Below, in pieces: positions 1 through 7,219 of a stretch of 24,560 nt of DNA (positions are counted from its first letter, which is position 1; each line of letters begins with the position of its first letter). The notes beneath the pieces are model-generated. The model did not search any database. It was given only the letters and a program-made list of their open reading frames with translations, and had not been told where the DNA came from. The DNA comes from Bacilli bacterium (lineage in GTDB: Bacteria; Bacillota_I; Bacilli_A; RF39; UBA660), in assembly GCA_900757295.1 (NCBI GenBank), contig CAAENH010000040.1:1-24560 (forward strand), given 5' to 3'. The translations under genes and the position numbers were made by a program.

Positions 1-29
1 ATTGAAAACTATATATTTGAGGGAATAAT

Positions 30-686
30 ATGTTTGATAATCTAAAAAAAGAATTATATTCTATTAAAATGTACTCTTTATTAAAAAAAGGTATAGATAA
101 TGGTAGTATTGTATCATTCGATGATGAATTTTATGAAAAAATGAATCATACATATATTAGTTGTTTACCAGTATCAATGCACATAAAATATTTAAAACCT
201 ATCATTGAACCAGGTAAATGTTATGATAGAAGCTTATACATGTTTTTCTGTTTTGAAAATGCTGTTTTAGTTCGTGGAAATATTAAATATTTAGAGTTAA
301 GATACGGAAAAGAACAGGCTGGCCACGGTTGGATTGAAATGGATGGATATTGCTATGATCCATCATTGTTGCTTAAATTTAAAAAGGAAAATTATTATAA
401 GATATATAAGCCTTATAATGTTTCTGAAACTACAGCAGAGGAATATAAAAATAATTGCGAGTTTAATAAACAAGTTTATGAAGATATTTTAAATACTAAA
501 TTAACCGATTTTCAACCTAATGGAAGAAAAAGAAATGATTTATGCACTATAATTCCTTTGATTCAAGAAATTGCTGAAAAGAGAGTTAATACAGATTTAA
601 AAAAGGAACTAGATAATTATCTAAAATTAATACAGTATGACGAGATGCAAATCCATAAAGAAATGAGCCAGAATATGCAAAAGTGA
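30..686 (+). CDS. Uncharacterised protein with possible Cys-His-Asp (papain/transglutaminase-like) triad
   Basis: 218 residues, ATG start behind GAGGG about 6 bases upstream; no signal peptide or membrane segment, so probably cytosolic. I do not recognise the family. The most structured part is residues 62-112: Cys64 in GKCYDRSL opens a likely helix, His99 lies in GHGWIEMDGY and Asp110 in CYDPSL. This order and spacing (Cys at a helix start, His then Asp on adjacent strands) is that of papain-like/transglutaminase-like folds; the triad is an inference from spacing alone. The C-terminal 90 residues are charged and helical. The gene stands alone, ends in TGA and is followed by decayed sequence and a terminator at 760-790. 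A non-enzymatic role is possible. Confidence 0.7.
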   Translation: MFDNLKKELYSIKMYSLLKKGIDNGSIVSFDDEFYEKMNHTYISCLPVSMHIKYLKPIIEPGKCYDRSLYMFFCFENAVLVRGNIKYLELRYGKEQAGHGWIEMDGYCYDPSLLLKFKKENYYKIYKPYNVSETTAEEYKNNCEFNKQVYEDILNTKLTDFQPNGRKRNDLCTIIPLIQEIAEKRVNTDLKKELDNYLKLIQYDEMQIHKEMSQNMQK

Positions 687-704
687 GAACGAAACTACTC
701 AACC

Positions 705-746
705 ATTGGCAAATTTATTGCAGAGCAAAGAAAAAATAATAAGTAG
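705..746 (+). pseudogene. Remnant of an XRE-type helix-turn-helix gene (N-terminal scrap)
   Basis: Reading from 705, the sequence encodes IGKFIAEQRKNNK and then a TAG at 744-746. This matches the usual first helix of XRE/Cro-family repressors (IGKFIAxxRKxxxLTQ), but the following LTQ and recognition helix are absent. There is no start codon or ribosome site. Interpreted as a decay scrap; at 13 codons a chance match cannot be excluded. Confidence 0.35.
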
Positions 747-759
747 ACTATATCCTTAA

Positions 760-790
760 AAATCAGTTCTAAATGTAGAATTGATTTTTT
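760..790 (+). terminator. Intrinsic terminator
   Basis: A 12-bp stem (760-771 with 776-787, one G-U pair) closes a four-base AATG loop and runs into a T tract at 785-790. It ends the transcript from the 30-686 gene and the remnant behind it. Confidence 0.8.
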
Positions 791-820
791 ATTTTATAAT
801 AAAATTTTATGCTGTCTTTA

Positions 821-829
821 TGATATAAT
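821..829 (+). promoter_or_regulatory. Extended -10 promoter of the broken nucleotidase gene
   Basis: TGATATAAT, an extended -10 (TGnTATAAT), followed by a GGTGG ribosome site at 836-840 and ATG at 847. No good -35 hexamer, as expected for extended -10 promoters. The start codon is only 17 bases beyond the -10 box. Confidence 0.5.
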
Positions 830-846
830 TATTAAGGTGGTAATAT

Positions 847-1260
847 ATGTAAATAGGAATCGATATTGATGGAACTTTAACAGATATTAATGATGTATTA
901 AATAATGCTGCATATAATTATGCAAAATTTCTTGGAAAACAAATTGATATTCATAGAGGAAGCATTCAAAGCTTTGAAAAATTATATAAAGATTATTATT
1001 CTTTTTCTGATAGTGAGTTAAAGTGCTTTATGTTAAATATCCAAGAGGAAATAATTAAAAATATAATGCCGCGAGATAATGTTAAAGAAACTATATTAAA
1101 ATTAAAAAATAAAGGATATAAGATTTATATCATTACATCTAGAAGTAAAGAATATCATAAAGATTCATATCAGATCAGTTATGATTGGCTAGTAAAAAAT
1201 GAAATCTATTTTGATGAATTAATAGTAAATGTAAATGACAAGCTAAAAATGTTGTTTTAG
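847..1260 (+). pseudogene. 5'-nucleotidase (HAD superfamily, NT5C-like), nonsense at codon 2 and 3' truncated
   Basis: ATG at 847 with a well-placed GGTGG site is followed at once by TAA (850-852); the frame then stays open to 1260. It encodes IGIDIDGTLTDI (HAD motif I, DxDGT), then GYKIYIITSRSKEY (motif II, ITSRS) and WLVKNEIYFDELIV, typical of the HAD 5'-nucleotidase/YqfW-type family that dephosphorylates nucleoside monophosphates. The stop is one substitution from AAA, so the ancestral start was probably ATG AAA ATA. The C-terminal motif (IDD), expected about 15 residues after NVNDK, is missing: around 1240 the sequence changes into an acyltransferase fragment in another frame. An ATG at 1030 could give only a fragment without motif I. 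Almost certainly non-functional as an enzyme, unless a rare non-ATG start at 853 is used. Confidence 0.75.
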
Positions 1261-1762
1261 AAGATGTAAAAATTGTTTTGAATGGACAAGATAATAAATT
1301 AATTATTGAAGAAAACTCTAAATTATATGATTGTTCTATATACGCTAAAGGTAATAACAATTTCATATACATAGGCAAAAATTGTAAATTACAAGGTACT
1401 TATATTATGTGCATGGATGATGATAATTCTATTAATTTAAATGATAATTGTACTACCAATGGCAAATTTCGGGGTGATGTTCATTTGCATACAATGGAAA
1501 GTACTCATATTAAACTTGGCTGTAATTGTATGTTATCAGGAAATATAACTATAAGAACTACTGATGGCCATTCTATAATAAATAGGGATCTACTATAGGA
1601 AAAGGCTGTATTGAAGGAGCTATCTCTGTAGTTACAAAGCAATTTGATGATGAATATAAAATTATTGTTGGCAATCCAGCTATAGCGAAAAATCCTAAAT
1701 TTCCTATAGATCGGAAAAGAGAAAAAAGTTTATCTTTTAACAGTGAAGATTTTAGAAAATAG
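1242..1762 (+). pseudogene. Hexapeptide-repeat (left-handed beta-helix) acyltransferase, internally deleted and frameshifted
   Basis: Two pieces of one protein in two frames. Piece 1 (1242-1598) begins AKNVVLEDVKI and carries repeats such as NKLIIEENSKLYDC and NNFIYIGKNCKL, ending near ITIRTTDGHSII, the conserved segment before the active-site loop in capsule-type O-acetyltransferases. Piece 2 (1586-1762, shifted frame) reads GSTIGKGCIEGAISVVTKQF then IIVGNPA, the family's C-terminal turn and GNPA signature. The roughly 30 residues normally between SIxD and the final turn, including the usual IGxxxWIG segment, are gone. There is no N-terminal start; the piece is joined directly to the 5'-nucleotidase remnant. 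A TTG at 1278 could open a short product, but it would lack the active site. Confidence 0.75.
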
Positions 1763-1771
1763 GTGGTTATA

Positions 1772-2491
1772 ATGAAAATAGATCCAAAAATGTTAGTTAG
1801 TGATTATGATCAAACATTTTATTTAAATGATGAAGATATAGAAAAAAATAAACAAGCAGTTGCTAAATTTAGAAAAGCTGGCAATATATTTGTTATTGCC
1901 ACTGGACGAAGTTATTTAGATTTTTTTAATAAATTAGAAATATATAATTTTGAATATGATTATTTAATCATAAATCATGGTGCCACAATATTAGATGCTG
2001 ATAATAATATATTAGCCAACTTTCCTATGAATAATGAAATAATTAGTAAATTAAAAAAAGATTTGCAATTAAATAAAGCATTAGAAAATTTTTGCTGCAG
2101 TAAATTAAAAAGTAGAACTGATTTTGATCATAAAGATCTAACAAAAATCAATATTAAATATAAGAATAAAGAAATAGCTAATAGTATCAATCTAAATATA
2201 AATAAAAATTATTCTGATTATGTTAATTCTTATCATGTTGCTGATAAATTAATAGAAATAATTGATGCTCAAACAAATAAATCTTATGCAATTAATCTAT
2301 TATCAAAAAAATTAAATCTACCAAAAAAAACAATTTATACAATAGGCGATGGCTATAGCGATATAAATATGATTAAAGAATTTAATGGTTTTGCCATGAA
2401 AAATTCAGTAGAAGAATTAAAAAAACTTGATATAAAAAAATATGATAGTGTTTCTGAATTAATATATGACATTACAGAGGAGAAATTATGA
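1772..2491 (+). CDS. HAD-superfamily hydrolase, Cof type (IIB cap)
   Basis: Probable cytosolic sugar-phosphate or cofactor-precursor phosphatase of the Cof family (substrate not predictable). Motif I is SDYDQTFY (nucleophile and acid/base Asp near residues 10 and 12; family consensus SDxDGT, with Q replacing G), motif II ATGRSY near residue 46, a cap in the middle third with few conserved residues, and motif IV GDGYSDINMIKEFNGFAMKNS near the C-terminus, carrying the metal-binding acidic pair. 239 residues, slightly short for the family (260-280). The ATG at 1772 is chosen over an in-frame GTG at 1763 because AGGTGG (1761-1766) is then a correctly spaced ribosome site. Its TGA overlaps the ATG of the transporter (ATGA), so the two are translationally coupled. 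Confidence 0.85.
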   Translation: MKIDPKMLVSDYDQTFYLNDEDIEKNKQAVAKFRKAGNIFVIATGRSYLDFFNKLEIYNFEYDYLIINHGATILDADNNILANFPMNNEIISKLKKDLQLNKALENFCCSKLKSRTDFDHKDLTKINIKYKNKEIANSINLNINKNYSDYVNSYHVADKLIEIIDAQTNKSYAINLLSKKLNLPKKTIYTIGDGYSDINMIKEFNGFAMKNSVEELKKLDIKKYDSVSELIYDITEEKL

Positions 2492-3675
2492 AAAAAAAGA
2501 AATTAGAAGAAAACGTAATAATTGCTATAGACTGTTTGAAAAAGATAATGGTACTTTTTTTAGGCCCATTTTTAACAGCCTATTTTATTAAAGTTTCCAA
2601 TTCAAGTGCTGTTGATTTATCAATATATTATATATTTTCGTATATCATATTAGCTCTTGGTAGTTTGATCGTAGCTAGTATTATTAAAAATAAATTTAGA
2701 ATAGGAATGTTTAGAGTAGGGGTAATATTAAATTTTATTTATATATTGACAATAATTGTTTTAAAAGAAAATATAGTTAACCATTTAGCCATAATATCAA
2801 TCTTATATGGTGCTTCTTCTAGCGTATATTGGTTTCCTTATAATTTGTTTGTAATAAATAAAATCGATAATAATCATAGAGTAGAATATAGCGTTAAATC
2901 AAAGATTATTTCTTCTATTATCAGTATTATATGTCCTATATTATTAGGTTCAATTATAACAGCTACTAATTATGAACTAACAGCCATTATTATTTTATTT
3001 ATTTCCTTAATCCAAATAATTCTTTCCTTTTTAATTAAACCTGAAAAAAATAATAATACTTCAGAATTTAATGTGAAAGAAACTTGGCTAAAACTAAAGA
3101 AAAATGATCAAATAAGAAATATGTCAATAGCAGAATTTTTTATAGGTATGAATGTAAGTGATGGAGCATTAGAAATACTAATGACCATATTAATTTTTAA
3201 TTCTTTTAAAACAAATTTAAATCTAGGTATTATAACTTCAACAACTACAATTTTATCTATGATAGCCGTTAATTTGTATGGAAAAATTTATAAAAATAAA
3301 GATGATAGAAAATTAATATTAATATCAAGTATTATTCCAGTTTTATCAGTTTTCTTATTACTATTTTCAAAAAATAATATTACAATTATAGTCTACAATA
3401 TTTGTTACGTTGTATTTACAACATTACTTGCGTTAACAAGAGAAATTCGACTATTTAATTTATCTGATAGTAAAATTGTAGATAAAAATAATCAATGTGA
3501 ATTTTTTGCAATCAGAGAGGTCATATTAAATGGAGGTAGAGTTATAAGTTACATTATGCTTCTAATTGCAGGTATAATTGGAAATCAAATTGTATTAAAC
3601 ATCGTTATGATAATACTAACGCTATCAATAGTGGCTATGGGAATAAGTATTACAAAAGTCAAAAAAGTTGATTAA
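2488..3675 (+). CDS. Major facilitator superfamily (MFS) transporter
   Basis: 395 residues, strongly hydrophobic, with about 12 predicted membrane helices split by a hydrophilic centre near residues 185-210 (the usual MFS loop between helices 6 and 7). N-terminal KKKK favours a cytoplasmic N-terminus. The stretch YGASSSVYWFPYNLFVINKI near residue 105-125 resembles a group of Bacillota MFS proteins of unknown substrate. It starts inside the stop of the HAD gene (ATGA overlap), so the phosphatase may act on a compound this protein imports, or the link may be regulatory only. No drug-efflux signature could be confirmed by eye. No clear terminator follows, so some read-through into the XRE gene is possible. 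Confidence 0.8.
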   Translation: MKKKKLEENVIIAIDCLKKIMVLFLGPFLTAYFIKVSNSSAVDLSIYYIFSYIILALGSLIVASIIKNKFRIGMFRVGVILNFIYILTIIVLKENIVNHLAIISILYGASSSVYWFPYNLFVINKIDNNHRVEYSVKSKIISSIISIICPILLGSIITATNYELTAIIILFISLIQIILSFLIKPEKNNNTSEFNVKETWLKLKKNDQIRNMSIAEFFIGMNVSDGALEILMTILIFNSFKTNLNLGIITSTTTILSMIAVNLYGKIYKNKDDRKLILISSIIPVLSVFLLLFSKNNITIIVYNICYVVFTTLLALTREIRLFNLSDSKIVDKNNQCEFFAIREVILNGGRVISYIMLLIAGIIGNQIVLNIVMIILTLSIVAMGISITKVKKVD

Positions 3676-3686
3676 AAACAATAAAA

Positions 3687-3704
3687 TGTTAACTCTAGTT
3701 GACA
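3687..3704. promoter_or_regulatory. 18-bp dyad upstream of the XRE gene, candidate operator
   Basis: TGTTAACTC/TAGTTGACA is an inverted repeat with 7 of 9 half-site positions complementary (TGTnAACTnnAGTTnACA). It lies between the MFS stop and the XRE start; its right end reads TTGACA but no -10 box sits at the correct distance from it. It is of a size suited to an XRE dimer, so autoregulation is a reasonable inference. Confidence 0.4.
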
Positions 3705-3746
3705 AATTTCCAATAAAACTTGGTGGAATATATGAAGTATGATTTA

Positions 3747-3752
3747 TATAAT
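3747..3752 (+). promoter_or_regulatory. -10 box of the XRE/DUF4097 operon
   Basis: TATAAT, 22 bases before the ATG at 3775, with AGAGGTGA between. It lies inside the longer in-frame reading beginning at 3739 and so supports the ATG at 3775 as the true start. No consensus -35 at 17 bases. Confidence 0.35.
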
Positions 3753-3774
3753 TTTAAGCGAAAGAGGTGAAGTT

Positions 3775-4401
3775 ATGAATTTAGGTCAAAGATTAATTGA
3801 ACTAAGAAAAGCAAAACATTTATCCCAAGAAGAAGTAGCAGAAAAGCTAAATGTAACTAGACAAACTATTTCTAAATGGGAAACTAATCAAAGTTCTCCA
3901 GAATTTGATAAAATACTTCCGTTATGTGAATTATTTGAAATATCTACAGATGAACTAATTACAGGAAAGAATAATAAAATAAATAATTCTGAAGATGAAA
4001 TATTAAATTCTAATGAGAATAAAAAGAATAGGACTATAGGATTAACTATTGGAATATTATTATATTTTTTATCAATAGTATGGATTATGATTAGCATTCC
4101 AGTATTGAATATAAATCCTATTGTAGCAAGTGCTATATTCATTTTAATATGTGGTATTGCAACTTGCATACTAATTTATTCTAGAATAATGTTCAAAAGT
4201 AAAAAGCCAAAGAAAGAAAAAAAGCAAAATAAATTGTTTAAGCAAATTGAAAATATTGCTGGATTAGTAACCATAATAATTTATTTATCAATAAGCTTTA
4301 TAACAATGGCATGGCAATTAACATGGATAATATGGCTAATTTATGCCTTAATTATGGAAATAATAAAATTAATTATTTCATTAAAGGAGGATAATATATG
4401 A
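3775..4401 (+). CDS. XRE-family regulator with C-terminal membrane domain
   Basis: 208 residues from the ATG at 3775, which has AGAGGTGA 6 bases upstream; a longer reading from 3739 lacks a ribosome site. Residues 1-66 are a classic XRE helix-turn-helix (QRLIELRKAKHLSQEEVAEKL, then VTRQTISKWETNQSSPEF with the recognition helix RQTISKWE, then the IST-DEL segment). After an acidic, Asn-rich linker come two pairs of membrane helices (about 80-130 and 160-205), the last ending in SFITMAWQLTWIIW, a pattern seen in a common Bacillota family of membrane-tethered XRE proteins. Its stop overlaps the next start (ATGA-type), and the partner is a surface-exposed DUF4097 protein. The pair therefore probably senses envelope state and controls its own or neighbouring transcription; the signal is unknown. 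Confidence 0.85.
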   Translation: MNLGQRLIELRKAKHLSQEEVAEKLNVTRQTISKWETNQSSPEFDKILPLCELFEISTDELITGKNNKINNSEDEILNSNENKKNRTIGLTIGILLYFLSIVWIMISIPVLNINPIVASAIFILICGIATCILIYSRIMFKSKKPKKEKKQNKLFKQIENIAGLVTIIIYLSISFITMAWQLTWIIWLIYALIMEIIKLIISLKEDNI

Positions 4402-5294
4402 AAAATAAAACAATTAAAATTGTATTAATAATATTTTTAAGTTTATTGGCAATTGCTTTAGGTTCTTTCCTTGCTATTGTTCTTACAAATAAAAATTATA
4501 AATTAGGATATTTAAATTTATTTTCTAATAAAGCAAGCAATCAATTAGTTTTTAATAAGCAGTATGATGTTGTTTTTAATAATATCAATATCGAATCAAA
4601 ATCAAGTAATATTAATATAAAAAAATCTAATGATTCTAAAATAAGAGTAAATATTTATGGTGAAAAAGATAAAGTCAAAGTTAATAATAATGATGATCAT
4701 TTGGATATTACAACTGATGAAAAAAGTTGTGTAGGTTTTTGCTTTAATATAAAACTAGCAAGAGTAGAAATCTTTCTACCAGAAAATTATTCTGGTAATA
4801 TTGATATAAAAAACAATTACGGTGATGTCAATATAGATAAATTTGAAAACTTAATTTTAAATGCTAATCTTGATTCCGGAGATATAAAAGTAGATTCATT
4901 ATTATCTGGAAAAATTAAAAACTCCTATGGTGATATTAAAATACTAGGACATTCTAAAAAACTGGATATTGAGGATGATTGTGGTGATTTAGAAATTGAA
5001 ACTGTTGATCATGTAAAAGCAATTAATAATTATGGAAACATAAAGGTAAAAAAAGTAAATAAGTATTTGGATATTATAGATGATTGTGGAGATATCAAAT
5101 TAGATACTATAAATTTAAATAAAAATTCTAAAATACATAATAATTACGGCGATATTAAAATAGGAACTACTAATAAAATTTATATAAATGCTAATACAAG
5201 TTTTGGCGACACTAAGATAAAAAATAATTATCGAAAATCAGATATAACATTAGATATTGATAATGACTGTGGAGATATCATCGTTAATAATTAA
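4398..5294 (+). CDS. Membrane-anchored DUF4097-like beta-helix protein
   Basis: 298 residues. A basic N-terminus and one hydrophobic helix (about 6-30) anchor it, leaving the rest outside the membrane; there is no lipobox. From residue 55 the chain is a run of beta rungs of the DUF4097/DUF2807 solenoid type. From 130 to the end there is a regular repeat of about 18 residues centred on x-G-D-I-x-I, with glycines at 133, 142, 161, 178, 196, 213, 231, 251, 270 and 292. The residue before Gly alternates: Y141, S160, Y177, C195, Y212, C230, Y250, F269, C291. Two further Cys lie in CVGFC (111-115). The ribosome site is AAGGAGG inside the end of the XRE gene, so the two are co-translated. In related systems DUF4097 proteins pair with membrane regulators; the biochemical role is unknown. 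Confidence 0.8.
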   Translation: MKNKTIKIVLIIFLSLLAIALGSFLAIVLTNKNYKLGYLNLFSNKASNQLVFNKQYDVVFNNINIESKSSNINIKKSNDSKIRVNIYGEKDKVKVNNNDDHLDITTDEKSCVGFCFNIKLARVEIFLPENYSGNIDIKNNYGDVNIDKFENLILNANLDSGDIKVDSLLSGKIKNSYGDIKILGHSKKLDIEDDCGDLEIETVDHVKAINNYGNIKVKKVNKYLDIIDDCGDIKLDTINLNKNSKIHNNYGDIKIGTTNKIYINANTSFGDTKIKNNYRKSDITLDIDNDCGDIIVNN

Positions 5295-5296
5295 TT

Positions 5297-5317
5297 GGAT
5301 CATTAAGATCCTTTTTT
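5297..5317 (+). terminator. Intrinsic terminator after the DUF4097 gene
   Basis: GGATC (5297-5301), ATTAA loop, GATCC (5307-5311), then six T. The last codons of the convergent LysR gene lie inside it. Confidence 0.6.
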
Positions 5318-6202
5318 ATTTGTGACTATCTCTATAAATTTTTTAACACTAAAGTTAGGTAAGTGGTTATTAGAAATAGCAATGCTAATTGACCTATTAG
5401 GTATTTTCTCTTTTAGTTTTATTTCAAAAACTTCATGATTATCTAATTCTTTTTTAATAAATTCTTTCGTTGTAAATCCAATGCCAAAGCCAGCTTTTAC
5501 AAGTTCAACAATTACTGAGTGGCTAGCAATTTCCGTTGTCGGGCTAAAACTTACTTTATATTTATTACCTAAATCTTCTAAAAAACAACGAGAGTTGGAA
5601 TTAGGCACTTGTAATATTAAAGGATAATTCGTTAATTCTTTAAGTGAAATATCGTTTCTTAATAGTTTAGAATAATTTTTATTAGCAATAAAACAATCTG
5701 TAATAGTTTGACATTCAATTAACTTTATGTCATTTTTATAACCCTTATTATGGGTGTTTAATATTACTAAATCAACAAGACCATTTCTTAGTTTTGAAAT
5801 CAAATCTTTTGTTAAGCCACTTATTATTTTTATGTCAATGTTAGGATAATTTGTATGAAAAAAGTTTAAATAAGGCATTAAAAAATATTTAGCTAACGTA
5901 GAATTTATGCCAATTTTTATACATCCTGTGTTAAGATTTATTAAATCAGAAAATTTATTTTCTGCACTAGTAATGAACTCAATTGCTTGATATATATATG
6001 AATAAAACTCTTTTCCTTCTTCGGTTAAAACAACACCTTTTTTAGTTCTGATAAATAATTGCCCACATAGTTGATCTTCTAGTTTTTTAATTGATTTACT
6101 AATTGCGGGTTGAGATATGTGGAGTATTTTACTTGCTTTTGTAATATTAGAATAACGTGCTACAGTGTAAAAAATTTTATATAGTTCAAAATCAATATTC
6201 AT
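5303..6202 (-). CDS. LysR-family transcriptional regulator
   Basis: 299 residues. N-terminal winged helix-turn-helix: FELYKIFYTVARYSNITKAS then LHISQPAISKSIKKLEDQL and a wing ending in FIRTKKGVVLTEEGKEFY (residues 1-65), followed by a linker helix and a two-lobed co-inducer domain (about 90-295: GCIKIGINSTLAKYFLMPYL, IVELVKAGFGIGFTTKEF). Two ATGs are adjacent; the second (6200-6202) is preferred because GGAGG (6208-6212) is then 5 bases away rather than 2. It is divergent from the PHP-fold gene, with a large dyad between. LysR proteins typically bind such a region, repress themselves and activate the divergent gene when a small ligand binds; the ligand cannot be predicted. Confidence 0.9.
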   Translation of the reverse strand: MNIDFELYKIFYTVARYSNITKASKILHISQPAISKSIKKLEDQLCGQLFIRTKKGVVLTEEGKEFYSYIYQAIEFITSAENKFSDLINLNTGCIKIGINSTLAKYFLMPYLNFFHTNYPNIDIKIISGLTKDLISKLRNGLVDLVILNTHNKGYKNDIKLIECQTITDCFIANKNYSKLLRNDISLKELTNYPLILQVPNSNSRCFLEDLGNKYKVSFSPTTEIASHSVIVELVKAGFGIGFTTKEFIKKELDNHEVFEIKLKEKIPNRSISIAISNNHLPNFSVKKFIEIVTNKKGS

Positions 6203-6217
6203 CATAACCTCCAGTTA

Positions 6218-6252
6218 TATATAATATAAATAATATGTATTTTTATTATATA
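6218..6252. promoter_or_regulatory. Inverted repeat in the LysR/PHP intergenic region, candidate LysR operator
   Basis: Arms 6218-6232 and 6238-6252 are complementary at 14 of 15 positions around a 5-base centre (ATATG); only 6227/6243 mismatches. It fills the middle of the 87-base gap between divergent genes, the expected place for a LysR-type T-N11-A operator. The composition is almost purely A/T, so part of the symmetry could be compositional. Confidence 0.45.
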
Positions 6253-6289
6253 GTAAAAAGCGTTAAAATACAAATGAGGTGACAGAAAA

Positions 6290-7219
6290 ATGAATAATGA
6301 AAACAGATATTATGATTATATGGATAATGAGGATACAAATATGATTAGAACTCTTAAAAATATTTACGAAAAAAATATTCTCCAACCATATAAAAATAGT
6401 AACAAAAGAATAGATTTGCACACATATACTAAATTTTCAGGCGGTGACTTACTGCCACATGAATTAGTCAACTTAGCTATTGAAAAGCAAATTGGCACTT
6501 TAGCAATAACTGACACAAATACGATAAACGGTCTAAAAGAACTAGAATCAGATAGAGGCATAATTAAAGATAGCGGCATTAATATTATTAAAGGAATAGA
6601 GCTTTGCTCTAAAATAGATGATCAAAATATTAATATTTTAGGCTATGGCTTAGATATTAAAAATAAATATTTAAATAAAAAAATGATAGAATTACAGGAT
6701 AAAAATATAAATGCAATGATTTCATTGTTAGATTATCTTAGAAAAGAATTTAATATTAGCTTTAGTTATGAAACTATTAAAGAACTTATAAATTCAGAAT
6801 ATAGCTTGTCTAAATACGATATTGCAAAATTATGTGTTAAATATAAATTTACATCAAATATCAATGAGGCTTTAAATAAATATTTAGTAAATACAAATAA
6901 ATTCATAGAAAAATTAAATTTTGAAGAATGTTTAGAAATTATTTCAAAATGTGGTGGTATATCAGTATTGGCAAATCCTAAATATTTAACTACTGATCAA
7001 AATAAATTGTCAGAAATTATAGAAAAACTAATTAAATATGGTTTAAAAGGCTTAGAAATAGAGAATTTTAATTATTCCATAAAGGATATAAATTTTTACG
7101 AAAATATTGCCAATAAATATCATTTATTAACTAGTGGTGGGAGTGGTTTTAGAATGCTTGAAGATAAAAATTTAGAATGTCAAAATATTAAAAGTTTAAC
7201 TATAATAAAAAAATTATAA
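6290..7219 (+). CDS. PHP-fold protein with most metal ligands replaced (probable pseudoenzyme)
   Basis: 309 residues; ribosome site GAGGTGA at 6276-6282. After a 40-residue N-terminal extension the chain follows the PHP/TrpH (polymerase and histidinol phosphatase) family throughout, but its catalytic motifs are altered: DLHTYTKFSGG (normally DLHTHSxxSDG; His to Y46, Asp to G51), LAITDTNTI (normally ITDH; His to T76), KGIELC (E104 kept), NINILGYGLD (His to N115), GGISVLANP (normally AHP; N229), TSGGSGFRM (normally GGSDFHG; Asp to G286, His to R288). H44 and E104 are the only evident ligands retained. TrpH enzymes hydrolyse 5' ends or 3',5'-bisphosphates with three metal ions, which this site could hardly bind. 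The divergent LysR gene may control it. A ligand-binding, non-catalytic role is plausible. Confidence 0.8.
   Translation: MNNENRYYDYMDNEDTNMIRTLKNIYEKNILQPYKNSNKRIDLHTYTKFSGGDLLPHELVNLAIEKQIGTLAITDTNTINGLKELESDRGIIKDSGINIIKGIELCSKIDDQNINILGYGLDIKNKYLNKKMIELQDKNINAMISLLDYLRKEFNISFSYETIKELINSEYSLSKYDIAKLCVKYKFTSNINEALNKYLVNTNKFIEKLNFEECLEIISKCGGISVLANPKYLTTDQNKLSEIIEKLIKYGLKGLEIENFNYSIKDINFYENIANKYHLLTSGGSGFRMLEDKNLECQNIKSLTIIKKL

Noticed and set aside
3739..3774. 12-codon upstream extension of the XRE gene
   Set aside because: No ribosome site, it contains the likely -10 box at 3747, and homologous XRE proteins begin at MNLGQRL.
5219..5294. Nucleotide-level tandem repeat in the DUF4097 gene
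   Set aside because: The repetition is at the protein level; codons differ between rungs and no exact DNA repeat of note is present.
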